A DNA stretch of 64,000 nucleotides from Sphingobacteriales bacterium (lineage in GTDB: Bacteria; Bacteroidota; Bacteroidia; Chitinophagales; JADIYW01), in NCBI GenBank assembly GCA_016721245.1, contig JADKIQ010000009.1:186001-250000 (forward strand). Reading direction: 5' to 3'. Of the stretch, positions 54,379 to 63,590 are shown in pieces. Within the stretch, counting starts at the first letter, position 1; each line of letters starts with the position of its first letter. The notes under the pieces were generated by a model. That model was not told the DNA's origin. It ran no database searches and worked only from the letters and a program-made list of their open reading frames with translations. A program made the position numbers and the translations under genes.

Positions 54379-54966
54379 TTAGTTGACTGTTTCAAACGTA
54401 AAATCACCAATACCATTTATATCAGCATTATTGAAGGATATTGGATAAATTGCTGGGTCTAATGAGCTAGCACTCCTGTATCCATATTTGGTAAACGTAA
54501 TATTTCCTTTAGTAATTGGATATACATAATCTATAAATCCTGGTCTGTGACGATAGTACCAATCATTTGATAAGATGGTTACCGCATATTTTTTTCCTAC
54601 AATTAGCGAAACAGGTGTCGCAAGTGTTACATATTTAGCGGTATGTGCTAAAGCTGAAATAGAGGCTTGGGCAATTACTGAAGTATCACTTAAATCCCAT
54701 ACGGTAACTCTAACTGTGCTAGCATCAGGTATATGAGTGCCTAATTGAGTAATCTTTCCATTTTTTGTTACATTAAATTCATAGCCAAACTCATAATAAG
54801 AGCTATTTATTGTAGTATCGTTTAGTGTAATATCACTAGTGTATTGTTGTAAGATGCGGCAATCAGGAATTTCTGTTGTTGTTTCGGCCGTAGAATCTGT
54901 TTTGCAACCTACTAAAAGCCCAAGTGTAACAACAAATAATAACGTTAATTTTTTCATAATTTTCAT
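54379..54966 (-). CDS. lipoprotein with DUF4082-like domain (copy 2)
   Basis: A 195-residue lipoprotein: signal MKIMKKLTLLFVVTLGLLVGC with the lipobox Cys at residue 21. The mature part has a DUF4082-like beta-sandwich (YYEFGYEFNVTKNGKITQLGTHIPDASTVRVTVWDLSD, KYAVTILSNDWYY). It is paralogous to the frameshifted gene at 56405-56988, including about 100 bp of upstream sequence. DUF4082-like modules occur in secreted or surface proteins of Bacteroidota. The function is unknown. Confidence 0.78.
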   Translation of the reverse strand: MKIMKKLTLLFVVTLGLLVGCKTDSTAETTTEIPDCRILQQYTSDITLNDTTINSSYYEFGYEFNVTKNGKITQLGTHIPDASTVRVTVWDLSDTSVIAQASISALAHTAKYVTLATPVSLIVGKKYAVTILSNDWYYRHRPGFIDYVYPITKGNITFTKYGYRSASSLDPAIYPISFNNADINGIGDFTFETVN

Positions 54967-55065
54967 TTTTTATTATTGTAAGATTAAATAGAATTAACCG
55001 ATTTTTCCATGATATTTATCAAATGGACACTTTCAATGAGTATTCGGGATTTTTTTAGAATTACA
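54957..55065 (-). repeat. duplicated lipoprotein leader, copy A
   Basis: The start codon region and about 100 bp upstream match 56978-57085 closely (shared TGTAAGATTAAA, CCATGATATTTATCA, AGTATTCGGGA). This is evidence for a duplicated gene-plus-leader unit. Confidence 0.85.
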
Positions 55066-55172
55066 GCCAACGGTAAAATTATAATCTTTCCCATGTATAA
55101 ATTATTATATTATACTAAACTAATAGGATACATAAGTTATAATTAAAGAAGTTTTGTAAAAAATTTTAAAGC

Positions 55173-56189
55173 TTATCGTAAAATAACCCTTACAAGTCTG
55201 GTTTCATCAATTTGGCTGCTATCACCTAATTGACCAGAACCATTGTTTCCACAAGCCCAGAGAGAGTTGTCTGTCTTTAATACTAAAGAATGCCCTTGTC
55301 CTGCACTAATAGCTTTTACATGTTCTGTAACTTTTACAAGTTGATGTTGGTTTGTAGTTGTTCCGTTGCCTAATTGGCCAAAATTATTCCATCCACAGAC
55401 CCATAAGGAACTGTCATTTTTTATAACTAAAGTATGTGCTCCTCCTGCTGCAATATCGAGAACATTGCTTGTAATTTTTATTAGCCTACTTTGTTGAGTT
55501 AATGTATTATTTCCTAGCTGACCGTAAGTATTGGTGCCACATCCCCAAACCGAATTGTCATTTTTTAGAACCAATGTATAACCGCCCGGCGCATATTGCC
55601 TTTACATTATTAGTAACTTTAATTAAATCCTTACTTGCAAATGTTGTACCGTTTCCTAATTGACCATAGTTATTCCAGCCACACGCCCATACAGTATTAT
55701 CCATTTTTAAAATCAAAGAAGACAAACCGTCTGTGCTGATGGCTTTTACATTCTCAGTAATTTTCACAAATGTGTCGCTGGAAACATGCGTGCCATTGCC
55801 AAATTGTCCAAAACCATTACTTCCGCAAGCCCAAAGGCTATTATCTGTTTTAATTATCAGTATGTGTACTAACAGCTTTACACTATCGTAATTTTAATAA
55901 AAACACCCCCCTACTTTGCGTGTTTTCGATACCTAATTGCCCATAATAATTATATCCGCATTCCCATAATGTATTATCTTTCTTAATAATCATAGTATGG
56001 TCGGTTCCACCGCTCATGGCAAAAACATTGTCTTCAATCTTAAATAATTTATTGTAGCTGTCATATAATCCATCCCCAAGCTTTCCATTGCTACCATCTC
56101 CACAAACCCAAAGAGAATTATCAGGCTTTAAAACCAAAGTATGGTAATTCCCCCCCCCCTTTTTTGGAGTATGGTATCGCCTGTTTCAT
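55173..56189 (-). pseudogene. RCC1-repeat protein, several frameshifts
   Basis: Seven-bladed RCC1-type repeats are visible over about 1 kb: repeated NSLWxCGxNxxGQLGNGT and AGxxHTLVLKxDN motifs. The reading frame changes at about 56150-56159 (a run of ten C), near 55880, near 55765 and near 55575. No single frame spans the gene, and the 5' end is unclear, with a candidate ATG at 56189. RCC1 beta-propellers in Bacteroidota are usually secreted. The gene lies between two duplicated lipoprotein copies on the same strand. Decay, phase variation at the G10 tract, or sequencing error could each explain the breaks. Confidence 0.75.
56150..56159. repeat. C10 homopolymer run at the 5' end of the RCC1 gene
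   Basis: Ten consecutive C (G on the coding strand) at a reading-frame change. It is the longest G/C homopolymer noticed in the window. Confidence 0.8.
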
Positions 56190-56404
56190 TTAAGGAGTTT
56201 TTTTGTTGTTGTATTATTTACACACGATTCTCACCCAATTAACAAAAAAGAATTCCGTTGGTCATTTTTAATACGGATTGCCCTGAAAAAGACAACACTA
56301 ATATACATTAATAAATAATACAATTCTTCTGCAAAATGAATATTGATAAGTTTTTTTCAATCATATTGCAATTCGGTATTTTTTCATGATTTTTTCTATT
56401 ATTA
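56190..56404. other. intergenic region without recognised gene
   Basis: About 215 bp between the RCC1 gene and the lipoprotein copy 1. It is AT-rich. I see no promoter or structure I can defend. Confidence 0.4.
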
Positions 56405-56988
56405 TTATTCGGTATATTCAAATTGTAAGTCTGGTACACCAGCGAAAATTTTTAGATTGCCCACTATATCTGGAAAAATAGAACTAGCAGATGATTTTGC
56501 TTGTAATGTTTCATATGTAATACTACCTGTGGTAAAAGGGTAAATATCTAATGAGCCTGGTTTTTTATTGAATGCAAAAATTTGTTTAGGAATACCTCCT
56601 ACGGTATTATTAATAGAAATAACATAACGTGTATTGGCGACAACATCTACAGGAGAAATTTCATTGTATTTGAATTGAGCTGTATCTGTAACTGAAATGG
56701 TAGTGGCCGTAATTAAGTTTGTAGTGGCAAAATCCCATAATGAAACACGGTAACTCCCAATTTGAGGCATTCTACAACCAAGTTTAGTAATTTTACCATT
56801 TTTGGACACATAAAATTTGTTTCAAATTCATAAGGGTTTGGTACTGAAAAAGCAGAATCTACTACTAAATTATTTGAGATTGTTGCTTTTGCGGGATTTT
56901 CAGTTTTTGTTGCAGGTCCGGTTTCTTTTGTGCATCCAATCAGACAGACTGATAATGATGAATAATGTAAGTTTTTCATAATTTTCAA
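56405..56988 (-). pseudogene. lipoprotein with DUF4082-like domain (copy 1), frameshifted
   Basis: The 5' part (56988-56713) encodes a lipoprotein signal (MKIMKNLHY...CLIGC) and the first strand. The 3' part (from about 56809) carries SKNGKITKLGCRMPQIGSYRVSLWDF and the rest of the domain. One extra base in the A run at 56812-56815 (T on the coding strand) joins the frames as ETNFYVSKNGKITKLG. It is a paralog of 54379-54966, and the leader is duplicated too. The single missing homopolymer base makes a sequencing error as likely as a true pseudogene. Confidence 0.78.
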
Positions 56989-57085
56989 TTTTTATTACTG
57001 TAAGATTAAACAGAATCTACCAATTTATCCATGATATTTATCATTAGAGCTCTTTCACTTAGTATTCGGGAATTTTTATGATATT
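56978..57085 (-). repeat. duplicated lipoprotein leader, copy B
   Basis: Near-identical to 54957-55065 (see copy A). It extends into the region before metF on the other strand. Confidence 0.85.
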
Positions 57086-57128
57086 ACTGTTGTATTTACT
57101 ATTTTCGTTGTCCATTCTAAAAAATACA

Positions 57129-58085
57129 ATGAAAGTAACTGACATATTAGCAAACAATAAAGAGAAAACACTTGTTTCTTTTGAAATATTACCGCCTCTT
57201 AAGGGTAAAAGCATAGATTCCATTACTAAAGTACTGGATCCGTTGATGGAATTTCAGCCACCGTTTATAGATGTAACCTATCACAGAGAAGAATTTGAAT
57301 ACAAACAAACGGCAGAAGGATATTTTGAAAAAGTAGCTGTTCGCAAACGCCCGGGTACAGTAGGAATTTGTGCTGCCATTAAATACAGATACAATGTGGA
57401 GGCTGTTCCGCATTTTTTATGCGGAGGTTTCAGCAAAGAAGAAACGGAAAATTCTTTAATCGACTTAGGTTTTTTAGGCATTCAGAATATTTTAGCCTTA
57501 CGTGGTGATGCCAGAAAACTGGAAAAGAAATTTGTGCCGGAGCCGGACGGCCATCCGTTTGCATTGGATTTGGTGCAGCAGATAAACGATATGAATTGCG
57601 GAAAATATCTGGACAATGATTTAATCAATCCCGTAAAAACAGATTTCTGCATTGGTGTGGCCGGTTATCCTGAAAAACATTTTGAAGCAGCCAATTACGA
57701 GCAAGACTTAATGTATTTGAAAGAAAAAATTGATGCAGGTGGCGATTATATCGTAACGCAAATGTTTTTTGATAATAAAGCCTATTTCAAATTTGTGGAG
57801 GATTGTAAGAATATTGGCATCAATGTTCCAATTATTCCGGGAATTAAACCGATTACCAAACTGGGGCAACTCAACAGTATTCCGTCTGCATTTTTTATCA
57901 ATTTGCCTGAAGAATTAGTCAAAGAAGCCAAGAAATGCAAAGACGATGCCGAAGTAAAAGAATTAGGCATTGAATGGTGCATTAACCAAAGCAAAGAACT
58001 GGTAAAATTTGGCGTTCCTTGTCTGCATTACTACACGATGGGTGATGTAAAAACTATCTCCAGAATTTGTAAAGAACTGGTGTAG
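57129..58085 (+). CDS. metF: methylenetetrahydrofolate reductase
   Basis: A 318-residue FAD enzyme that makes 5-methyltetrahydrofolate for MetH. Motifs: VSFEILPPLKGKSID with the catalytic Glu, FIDVTYHREEF, NILALRGDARK, VGVAGYPEKHFEA-type GVAGYPEKH, YIVTQMFFDNKAYFKF and IIPGIKPI. The ATG at 57129 begins the family's usual N-terminus (MKVTDIL); the longer frame from 57078 lies in a duplicated leader. It is divergent from the lipoprotein island that separates it from metH, its pathway partner. Confidence 0.95.
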   Translation: MKVTDILANNKEKTLVSFEILPPLKGKSIDSITKVLDPLMEFQPPFIDVTYHREEFEYKQTAEGYFEKVAVRKRPGTVGICAAIKYRYNVEAVPHFLCGGFSKEETENSLIDLGFLGIQNILALRGDARKLEKKFVPEPDGHPFALDLVQQINDMNCGKYLDNDLINPVKTDFCIGVAGYPEKHFEAANYEQDLMYLKEKIDAGGDYIVTQMFFDNKAYFKFVEDCKNIGINVPIIPGIKPITKLGQLNSIPSAFFINLPEELVKEAKKCKDDAEVKELGIEWCINQSKELVKFGVPCLHYYTMGDVKTISRICKELV

Positions 58086-58086
58086 T

Positions 58087-58134
58087 ATCTTGTCTGAATC
58101 TTGATTAACAGGATTTTAAGATTATTGGATTCTC
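58087..58134. repeat. decayed GATTAACAGGATT-type intergenic repeat
   Basis: TCTTGTCTGAATCTTGATTAACAGGATTTTAAGATTATTGGATTC-like text follows the metF stop. It contains degenerate repeats of GATTnnnGGATT. Confidence 0.4.
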
Positions 58135-58217
58135 ATAAATTTGCATGTAATATTACATAAGGTGTAATGTTTATAAATTTCTCTCTTCGGCTCGATATTT
58201 TCTACCTTAACTATTAC

Positions 58218-59261
58218 ATGAATACCAAATCACTTCCGCAAAAAGGGCGGGGAGCACAAAGCAATCTCACCAATCGTTATTCAAAACTGAATTACGATGA
58301 TAAAGAGTTTATAGAAGAGGAAGATGCAAAAATCATTCAGACAAAATACATTGAAGTCTTTCCAAAAACAATCGTTAATCCTGTAAAAAGCACGGACATT
58401 CCGATGGATTATTCCATGAATCCTTATGAAGGATGCGAACATGGCTGTTCTTATTGTTATGCCCGAAACACCCATCCTTACTGGGGTTATAACGCAGGAT
58501 TGGATTTTGAACGTCATTCTGGTTAAGAAAAATGCACCGGAATTATTGCGTAAAACCATTTCCAAAAAAACATGGAAGGTAAGTCCAATCATGTTTTCAG
58601 GCAACACAGATTGCTATCAACCCATTGAAAAGAAACTGGAAATTTCACGGCAATTATTGCAAATTCTACTGGAACACAAACATCCGGTGGGCATCACTAA
58701 AACAGTTTAATACACGCGATATTGAATCCTGGAAATGGCAGCGGAATCTGGTTAGCGCGGTGATTAGTATCACCCTTTAACGAAGATTTAAGACGTAAGA
58801 TGGAACCACGCACTTCTACCGCACAGAAAAGATTAGAAACGGTGGAAGTATTAACAAAAGCAGGCATTCCGGTGATGGTGAATATTGCACCGATTATTCC
58901 GGGCTTAAATGATACGGAGATATTTAGTATTGCAAAGGCATCAGCTGAGCACGGTGCATTAAACATCAATTATACTATTATAAGATTGCCCGGCGAAGTG
59001 GAACAGGTGTTTACTAACTGGCTGGAGGAAGCATTTCCACTGCGAAAAGACAAGGTGCTGCATCAGGTGGCTTCGATACATGGCGGCCGTATTCAGGACC
59101 AGAAAACGGGGAGGCGGATGCGAGGGGAAGGTGCTTTTGCAGAATCTATCCGGCAACAGGTGCAGTTGGCAAGAAACAAATTCTCTCTCAATAATAAATT
59201 CCCGAAAATGAACTGCGATATTTTTGACCCAAAAGTAAACGGACAGATTTCGTTATTTTAA
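58218..59261 (+). pseudogene. PA0069/Rv2578c-type radical SAM protein, multiple frameshifts
   Basis: Three frames together make one radical SAM protein. The first (from ATG 58218, in the frame open from 58167) has NPYEGCEHGCSYCYARNTHPYWGY with the CxxxCxxC cluster. The second has ILVKKNAPELLRKTISKKTWKVSPIMFSGNTDCYQP. The third (58800-59261) has MEPRTSTAQKRLETVEVLTKAGIPVMVNIAPIIPGLND and VASIHGGRIQDQKTG. Frames change near 58513 and several times between 58697 and 58790. The cluster and core barrel motifs are intact. Multiple indels in about 100 bp suggest poor sequence quality or decay. Confidence 0.85.
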
Positions 59262-59878
59262 GATGACTCTCTGAAATTCAATTTGGGCAAACTCCAGCTG
59301 TATTTGGTGGCTAATAATCGGAAGGCAAAAATAAACAGTACAGATAATATAAAATTCAGTTGTTCTTCTACCTGCAATAAATGCAGCACCACAAATAATG
59401 CGGAGCCCAGTAAACAAGGCGTGGCATACATTTCTTTTCTGAAAATCAACGGAATTTCATTTAGTAGCGTATCGCGTATTACCCCGCCAAAAATTCCCGA
59501 GATCATACCGAGTATGACAGCGAGCAAGTTGACTTCAAAGGCAATGCTTTTTTGAACACCTAACACCACGTAAATCGCCATACCAATCGTATCGAATAAA
59601 CTAAGTGTTCGGGACAATCGTATGATATATCTTCTGAAAATCAGCGTAAAAAAGACGCCTGCAAAAACAGCGAGTAAATAATTGATATCGCTGATCCAGG
59701 CAACAGGATACGCACCCAATGTAACATCCCGGATGGTGCCGCCGCCAATTGCGGTAATAAAACCGGTGAAGAAAACACTGAAAATATCGTGGTGATGTTT
59801 TTTGTCGCTGGCAGCCAATGCACCGGAAATAGTGAATACAAATGTACCGGCAATATCAATGGCGTAAATCAGCGACAT
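59258..59878 (-). CDS. TRIC-type cation channel family protein (UPF0126/YicG)
   Basis: A 206-residue, seven-helix membrane protein with two repeats, each holding the GGxxRD motif: AIGGGTIRDVTLG (about residues 43-55) and IFGGVIRDTLLNEIPLIF (about residues 129-146). This is the signature of UPF0126/TRIC-family channels, which conduct monovalent cations. Its stop overlaps the end of the convergent radical SAM gene by three bases. Confidence 0.88.
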   Translation of the reverse strand: MSLIYAIDIAGTFVFTISGALAASDKKHHHDIFSVFFTGFITAIGGGTIRDVTLGAYPVAWISDINYLLAVFAGVFFTLIFRRYIIRLSRTLSLFDTIGMAIYVVLGVQKSIAFEVNLLAVILGMISGIFGGVIRDTLLNEIPLIFRKEMYATPCLLGSALFVVLHLLQVEEQLNFILSVLFIFAFRLLATKYSWSLPKLNFRESS

Positions 59879-60035
59879 GTTGTAAAGATAATAAAGAAAA
59901 CCGTTGGCATATTATTCTATCAGATTCATGTTTTTTTTGCTTTAATCATCAAAGATAAATCTATTGTAATCTATCTATTTCTTAATCGTAGATTTTGCTA
60001 TGTTCCGAAAATTCGGAACTATGTGTTTAAAACAG

Positions 60036-60509
60036 TTAGCTGTTTAATCTCCAGACTGCAAAATTCAACACACTCGCAAAACTTACCCAGCAGATGTAAG
60101 GTATCAGTAAGTAAGAAGCTGCTTTTGAAATTGGATAAAAAGAAATGATGGAAAATAGAATAAAAATCCAGAGCAGCACAATTTCTGCCATAGCAAAGCC
60201 TAATTGGTGGAAGCTGAAAAAGATAATGGACCAGAAGAAATTCAACACCAGCTGGATAATGAAAAACAGCATTGCTCTGTTTTTTACAGCCTCATCTACA
60301 CTGCTTTTCCAAATCAGCCAAAAGGAAACCCCCATCAAAATGTAGAGCGTTGTCCAAACGGGAGCAAAAATCCAGTTGGGAGGATTGAACCCTGGTTTAT
60401 TCAAGGACATATACCAGCCTGGTATTTCACTGGCCGTTAAATAGCCGGAAATTCCGCCTACCGCCATGCAAATAAAAATACTGATGAATAATTTTATAAA
60501 TGAATTCAT
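60036..60509 (-). CDS. tspO: TspO/MBR-family tryptophan-rich sensory protein
   Basis: A 157-residue protein with five predicted helices and the TspO signature: WYMSLNKPGFNPPNWIFAPVWTTLYILMG and NFFWSIIFFSFHQLG, ending NFAVWRL. The family binds porphyrins and cholesterol-like ligands in the outer or inner membrane and influences tetrapyrrole export and stress responses. It stands alone on the minus strand between the TRIC-type and META genes. Confidence 0.93.
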   Translation of the reverse strand: MNSFIKLFISIFICMAVGGISGYLTASEIPGWYMSLNKPGFNPPNWIFAPVWTTLYILMGVSFWLIWKSSVDEAVKNRAMLFFIIQLVLNFFWSIIFFSFHQLGFAMAEIVLLWIFILFSIISFYPISKAASYLLIPYICWVSFASVLNFAVWRLNS

Positions 60510-60544
60510 GTTTACTTAAACAAAAAAATAGCAGCTTTGTTCAA

Positions 60545-61606
60545 TTATTCAAAAATCAATAGCAATCTTTTTCCCTTGTATAAGATAAGTTTCCCTTCTT
60601 TAATCTCAAACCTGTCGGCGTTCTGTAAAAGCGTAAAATACAACTCTTCATACTTCATGTTTGCCTCACAATACATTCTGGTGCTTGCCACCGCCATTGC
60701 CTGAAATGAAGAAACCAGGTCTGTGTTAAATCCGCCAAAATAGGAATTGCAGGGTGCTTTACCATTCAGTTTGTTTTCTGTACTGTTAAATTGTATCCAT
60801 ACGCCACCGTCATCAATTACAAAACTGGTCGTGTCACTTTCCTGCATTTTGCGCAACACCCATTTTTTATCTAAAGGAGTTTTGGGTGTTTCTGTAACAA
60901 CCGCTTTTTTTGCATCAAAGATGAGTTCTTTCTTCAATACCTTAACTAAAGTGTAAATTGGTTCCGTTTGTTTTACCATCGGATTAGCTACATATCGTTC
61001 GCTCACCGAAATAGTTTGACGATAGCCTTCTTCAAAAACAAAACCTTCAATGCTCTGATAAAAAATCTCAAACTCTTTTTGACCTTCTTCTTTTATTAAT
61101 AAACATTTCGCATCCGGATTGCCTTCACATTTTCCTTTTTCTTCGTTTACAACCAAGGTTTTTGTTTGATTGACATTCATACCACTTAATGGTTTTTTAT
61201 TGTCAATAGTTGTTGTATTGGAATAGCCTGCAATTGGTTTTTTTGAAACTACTTTAACTAATTTATATTTGATTGACGAACCATCAGCAGGAGTCTGTGG
61301 CGTAAATGCGCCCATGTTAACCCAAATAGTATACACAAATCCTTCCTGATAATCAAAACCATCAATAGTATCGTAAAATAGATTGAAATCTTTGTCGCCC
61401 GGCTTTTTTACTAATAAACATTGCATGGTCATGACGCCTTCGCATTTTGCACGTTGCGCATCAACTGTCCAAACCTGCATATCTTTCGGCAATTTTGTAA
61501 TTGCAACGGTTTTCTTTGAACTTGATTTCCTGGCAGAGGGTTTTCCTTTTTGTGCAAAAGAAAAACAAGTGACCGTCATCAACAACAGGAACAAATATTT
61601 TTTCAT
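60545..61606 (-). CDS. secreted protein with two DUF4377 repeats and a META/HslJ domain
   Basis: A 353-residue protein with a signal peptide (about residues 1-18). Two similar DUF4377 modules follow (about residues 45-115 and 140-220: AQRAKCEGVMTMQCLLVKKPG and EEKGKCEGNPDAKCLLIKEEG, each with a Cys pair). A META/HslJ domain (about 240-350) comes last, beginning LDKKWVLRKMQESD and containing NGKAPCNSYFGGF. It is likely periplasmic or lipoprotein-associated. META domains occur in HslJ heat-shock lipoproteins. The duplicate DUF4377 modules are an internal duplication. Confidence 0.85.
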   Translation of the reverse strand: MKKYLFLLLMTVTCFSFAQKGKPSARKSSSKKTVAITKLPKDMQVWTVDAQRAKCEGVMTMQCLLVKKPGDKDFNLFYDTIDGFDYQEGFVYTIWVNMGAFTPQTPADGSSIKYKLVKVVSKKPIAGYSNTTTIDNKKPLSGMNVNQTKTLVVNEEKGKCEGNPDAKCLLIKEEGQKEFEIFYQSIEGFVFEEGYRQTISVSERYVANPMVKQTEPIYTLVKVLKKELIFDAKKAVVTETPKTPLDKKWVLRKMQESDTTSFVIDDGGVWIQFNSTENKLNGKAPCNSYFGGFNTDLVSSFQAMAVASTRMYCEANMKYEELYFTLLQNADRFEIKEGKLILYKGKRLLLIFE

Positions 61607-61698
61607 AGCTTGTTATTTTAATATTATAAATGATATACAGAAAATATCATACCAAAATTACAATTAACTTGGATAAGATAGTTACATAATTATAAGAA

Positions 61699-62406
61699 AT
61701 GCAAAATCTCAGAATACATCATTTGCAACATGTGCCTTTTGAAAGTATTGGCATGATTAAAGAATGGATACATGAGCATCTGGTGCAACATACGATAACG
61801 CATTTGTATAAAAATGAAGTATTACCGGATATAAATGATTTTGACTGGCTACTTGTAATGGGCGGTCCGATGAGTGTAAATGATGAAGAAAAAATCAACT
61901 GGCTGAAAACAGAAAAAGAATTTATAAAACAAGCAATTGCTGCTGATAAAAGAGTTATTGGTATTTGTCTGGGGCACAACTGATAGCCAATGTACTGGCG
62001 CAAAAGTGTATAGAAAAAAGAAAATGAAATCGGATATTTCCCATTGGAACCTTCCGTCATTTCGAGCGCAGCGAGAAATCTCGCTACAAATTTTACAGAA
62101 CTACTAAACAACCAAACCGTATTTCACTGGCACGGCGAAACCTTTGATTTACCGGAAAATGCTGTATTGCTTGCTTCATCGGAGGCCTGCATAAATCAGG
62201 CTTTTTTGTATAAAGAAAACGTATTGGGATTGCAATTTCATCTGGAAATGGATGAAGCTGCTATTGAAAAAATAATAGAAAACTGCCGAGTAGAATTAGT
62301 GGTTGCCGAATTCATACAATCAGAAGAAACAATTAAAAATGAAATGAAAAAGTATATTCCGGAAAACAGAAAGTTGCTGTTTGAATTGTTGGATACTCTT
62401 TTATAG
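61699..62406 (+). pseudogene. class I glutamine amidotransferase, frameshifted and carrying a repeat
   Basis: The 5' part (61699-61983) has LLVMGGPMSVNDEEKINWL and ends at GICLGH, just at the nucleophile elbow (GICLGAQ expected). The 3' part (from 62044) carries VFHWHGETFDLPENA and VLGLQFHLEM with the catalytic His and Glu. Three missing bases, in the G4 run at 61971, the GG at 61997 and the A6 run at 62014, restore GAQLIANVLGAKVYRKKENEIGYFPLE. A palindromic repeat at 62055-62083 adds VISSAARNL in frame. The family transfers amide nitrogen from glutamine; the partner is unknown. Confidence 0.85.
62055..62083. repeat. palindromic repeat (type 2) inside the GATase gene
   Basis: CGTCATTTCGAGCGCAGCGAGAAATCTCG, split here as CGTCATTTCGAGCGC and AGCGAGAAATCTCG. 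It is translated as SVISSAARNL and is related to, but distinct from, the VIASEAKQS element at 4323 and 30467. Confidence 0.8.
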
Positions 62407-62426
62407 ATGCTGCTTTTTATAGAAAT

Positions 62427-63467
62427 TTATGCTTCATCTTTCAAACTATTCCAACCCAGCGAAATAATATCGTGATAGTTGCCGCCTTTCGTAAACAACT
62501 TCACCCCTAAGTTTTCATCCAGCATTTCACCAATGATACTGATATCCGGATGTGCATTTACTTTGTTTTTATCGCTTGGTAAAATCGTAAATAACAATTC
62601 ATAATCCTCGCCACCGCTGAGCGCACAGTTAATCGGGTCAATACCAAATTCGAGGGCTTTGTCGTATGTTTCATTGGCAATCGGAACGCCGTCCTCATTC
62701 AGCTGGCAACCCACATTACTTTGTTTGCAAAGATGTAAAATCTCCGAGCTCAATCCGTCCGAAATATCAATCATGGAAGTTGGAATAATATTTTCCTCCG
62801 CAAAGAATTCAATAATATCTTTTCGCGCTTCCGGTTTCAGTTGTCTGCCAACGATATAATCATTACCTGCTAGTTCGATGCTGGCATCCGGTGCATTCAA
62901 AAATACTTGTTTCTCGCGCTGCAACACCGTCAATCCCATATAAGCTCCACCTAAATCACCGGTAACGCATAACAAATCACCTTCTTTTGCGGTATTTCGG
63001 GTGACTATTTTAGATTTTTCCTGTTCACCAATGGCCACCACATTTATTACTAATCCTTTGGGAGAAGCCGTCGTATCACCGCCAATCAAATCCACATTAT
63101 ATTTGGTACAAGCCAGTTGTATGCCTTCATAAATTTCTTCTATCGCTTCCACCGAAAAGCGATTGGAAATAGCAATGGAAACCAGAATTTGTTTGGGTGT
63201 AGCATTCATCGCATACACGTCGGACAAATTCACAATCACACTTTTATAGCCTAAATGCTTTAAGGGTGTATACACCAAATCAAAATGAATGCCTTCCACC
63301 AGAATATCCGTCGTAATTACCTGTGTGGTAGCGGGTTGGATAATTGCAGCATCATCTCCTACACCCTTTACAGAAGATGTGTTTTTTAATTGAATATGTT
63401 GCGTCAGTTTATCTATTAATCCGAATTCCCCTAAAGTGGAGATTTCCGTTCTTTTTGCCTTTTCCAT
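62427..63467 (-). CDS. thiL: thiamine-phosphate kinase
   Basis: A 346-residue AIR-synthase-fold kinase that phosphorylates thiamine monophosphate to thiamine diphosphate. Motifs: GVGDDAAII with the metal-binding Asp residues, TTDILVEGIHFDL, GGDTTASPKG, VTGDLGGAYMGL, ISDGLSSEILHLCKQS and SGGEDYELLF. The start is ATG 63467, chosen because a TATCTTTG promoter element lies just upstream; the longer frame adds five residues that include that element. Confidence 0.93.
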   Translation of the reverse strand: MEKAKRTEISTLGEFGLIDKLTQHIQLKNTSSVKGVGDDAAIIQPATTQVITTDILVEGIHFDLVYTPLKHLGYKSVIVNLSDVYAMNATPKQILVSIAISNRFSVEAIEEIYEGIQLACTKYNVDLIGGDTTASPKGLVINVVAIGEQEKSKIVTRNTAKEGDLLCVTGDLGGAYMGLTVLQREKQVFLNAPDASIELAGNDYIVGRQLKPEARKDIIEFFAEENIIPTSMIDISDGLSSEILHLCKQSNVGCQLNEDGVPIANETYDKALEFGIDPINCALSGGEDYELLFTILPSDKNKVNAHPDISIIGEMLDENLGVKLFTKGGNYHDIISLGWNSLKDEA

Positions 63468-63470
63468 AGT

Positions 63471-63481
63471 GCAAAGATACA
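63471..63481 (-). promoter_or_regulatory. -7 element for thiL
   Basis: On the minus strand TATCTTTG, with TTG 19 bp upstream, ends about four bases before the ATG at 63467. It fits the Bacteroidota promoter form and excludes the longer start. Confidence 0.65.
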
Positions 63482-63590
63482 AACAACTCTGTTTATAACA
63501 ATTTATAATAATATTTAATACAAAATAAATAAATACAAAATAGTTGCACGTTTAAAATTTGTTGTTTAATATTGAATTACAATTATTTCT

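Noticed and set aside
54379..56988. Lipoprotein/RCC1 island as a prophage or integrative element
   Set aside because: No integrase, attachment sites or phage genes; the duplication includes only lipoprotein genes and their leaders.
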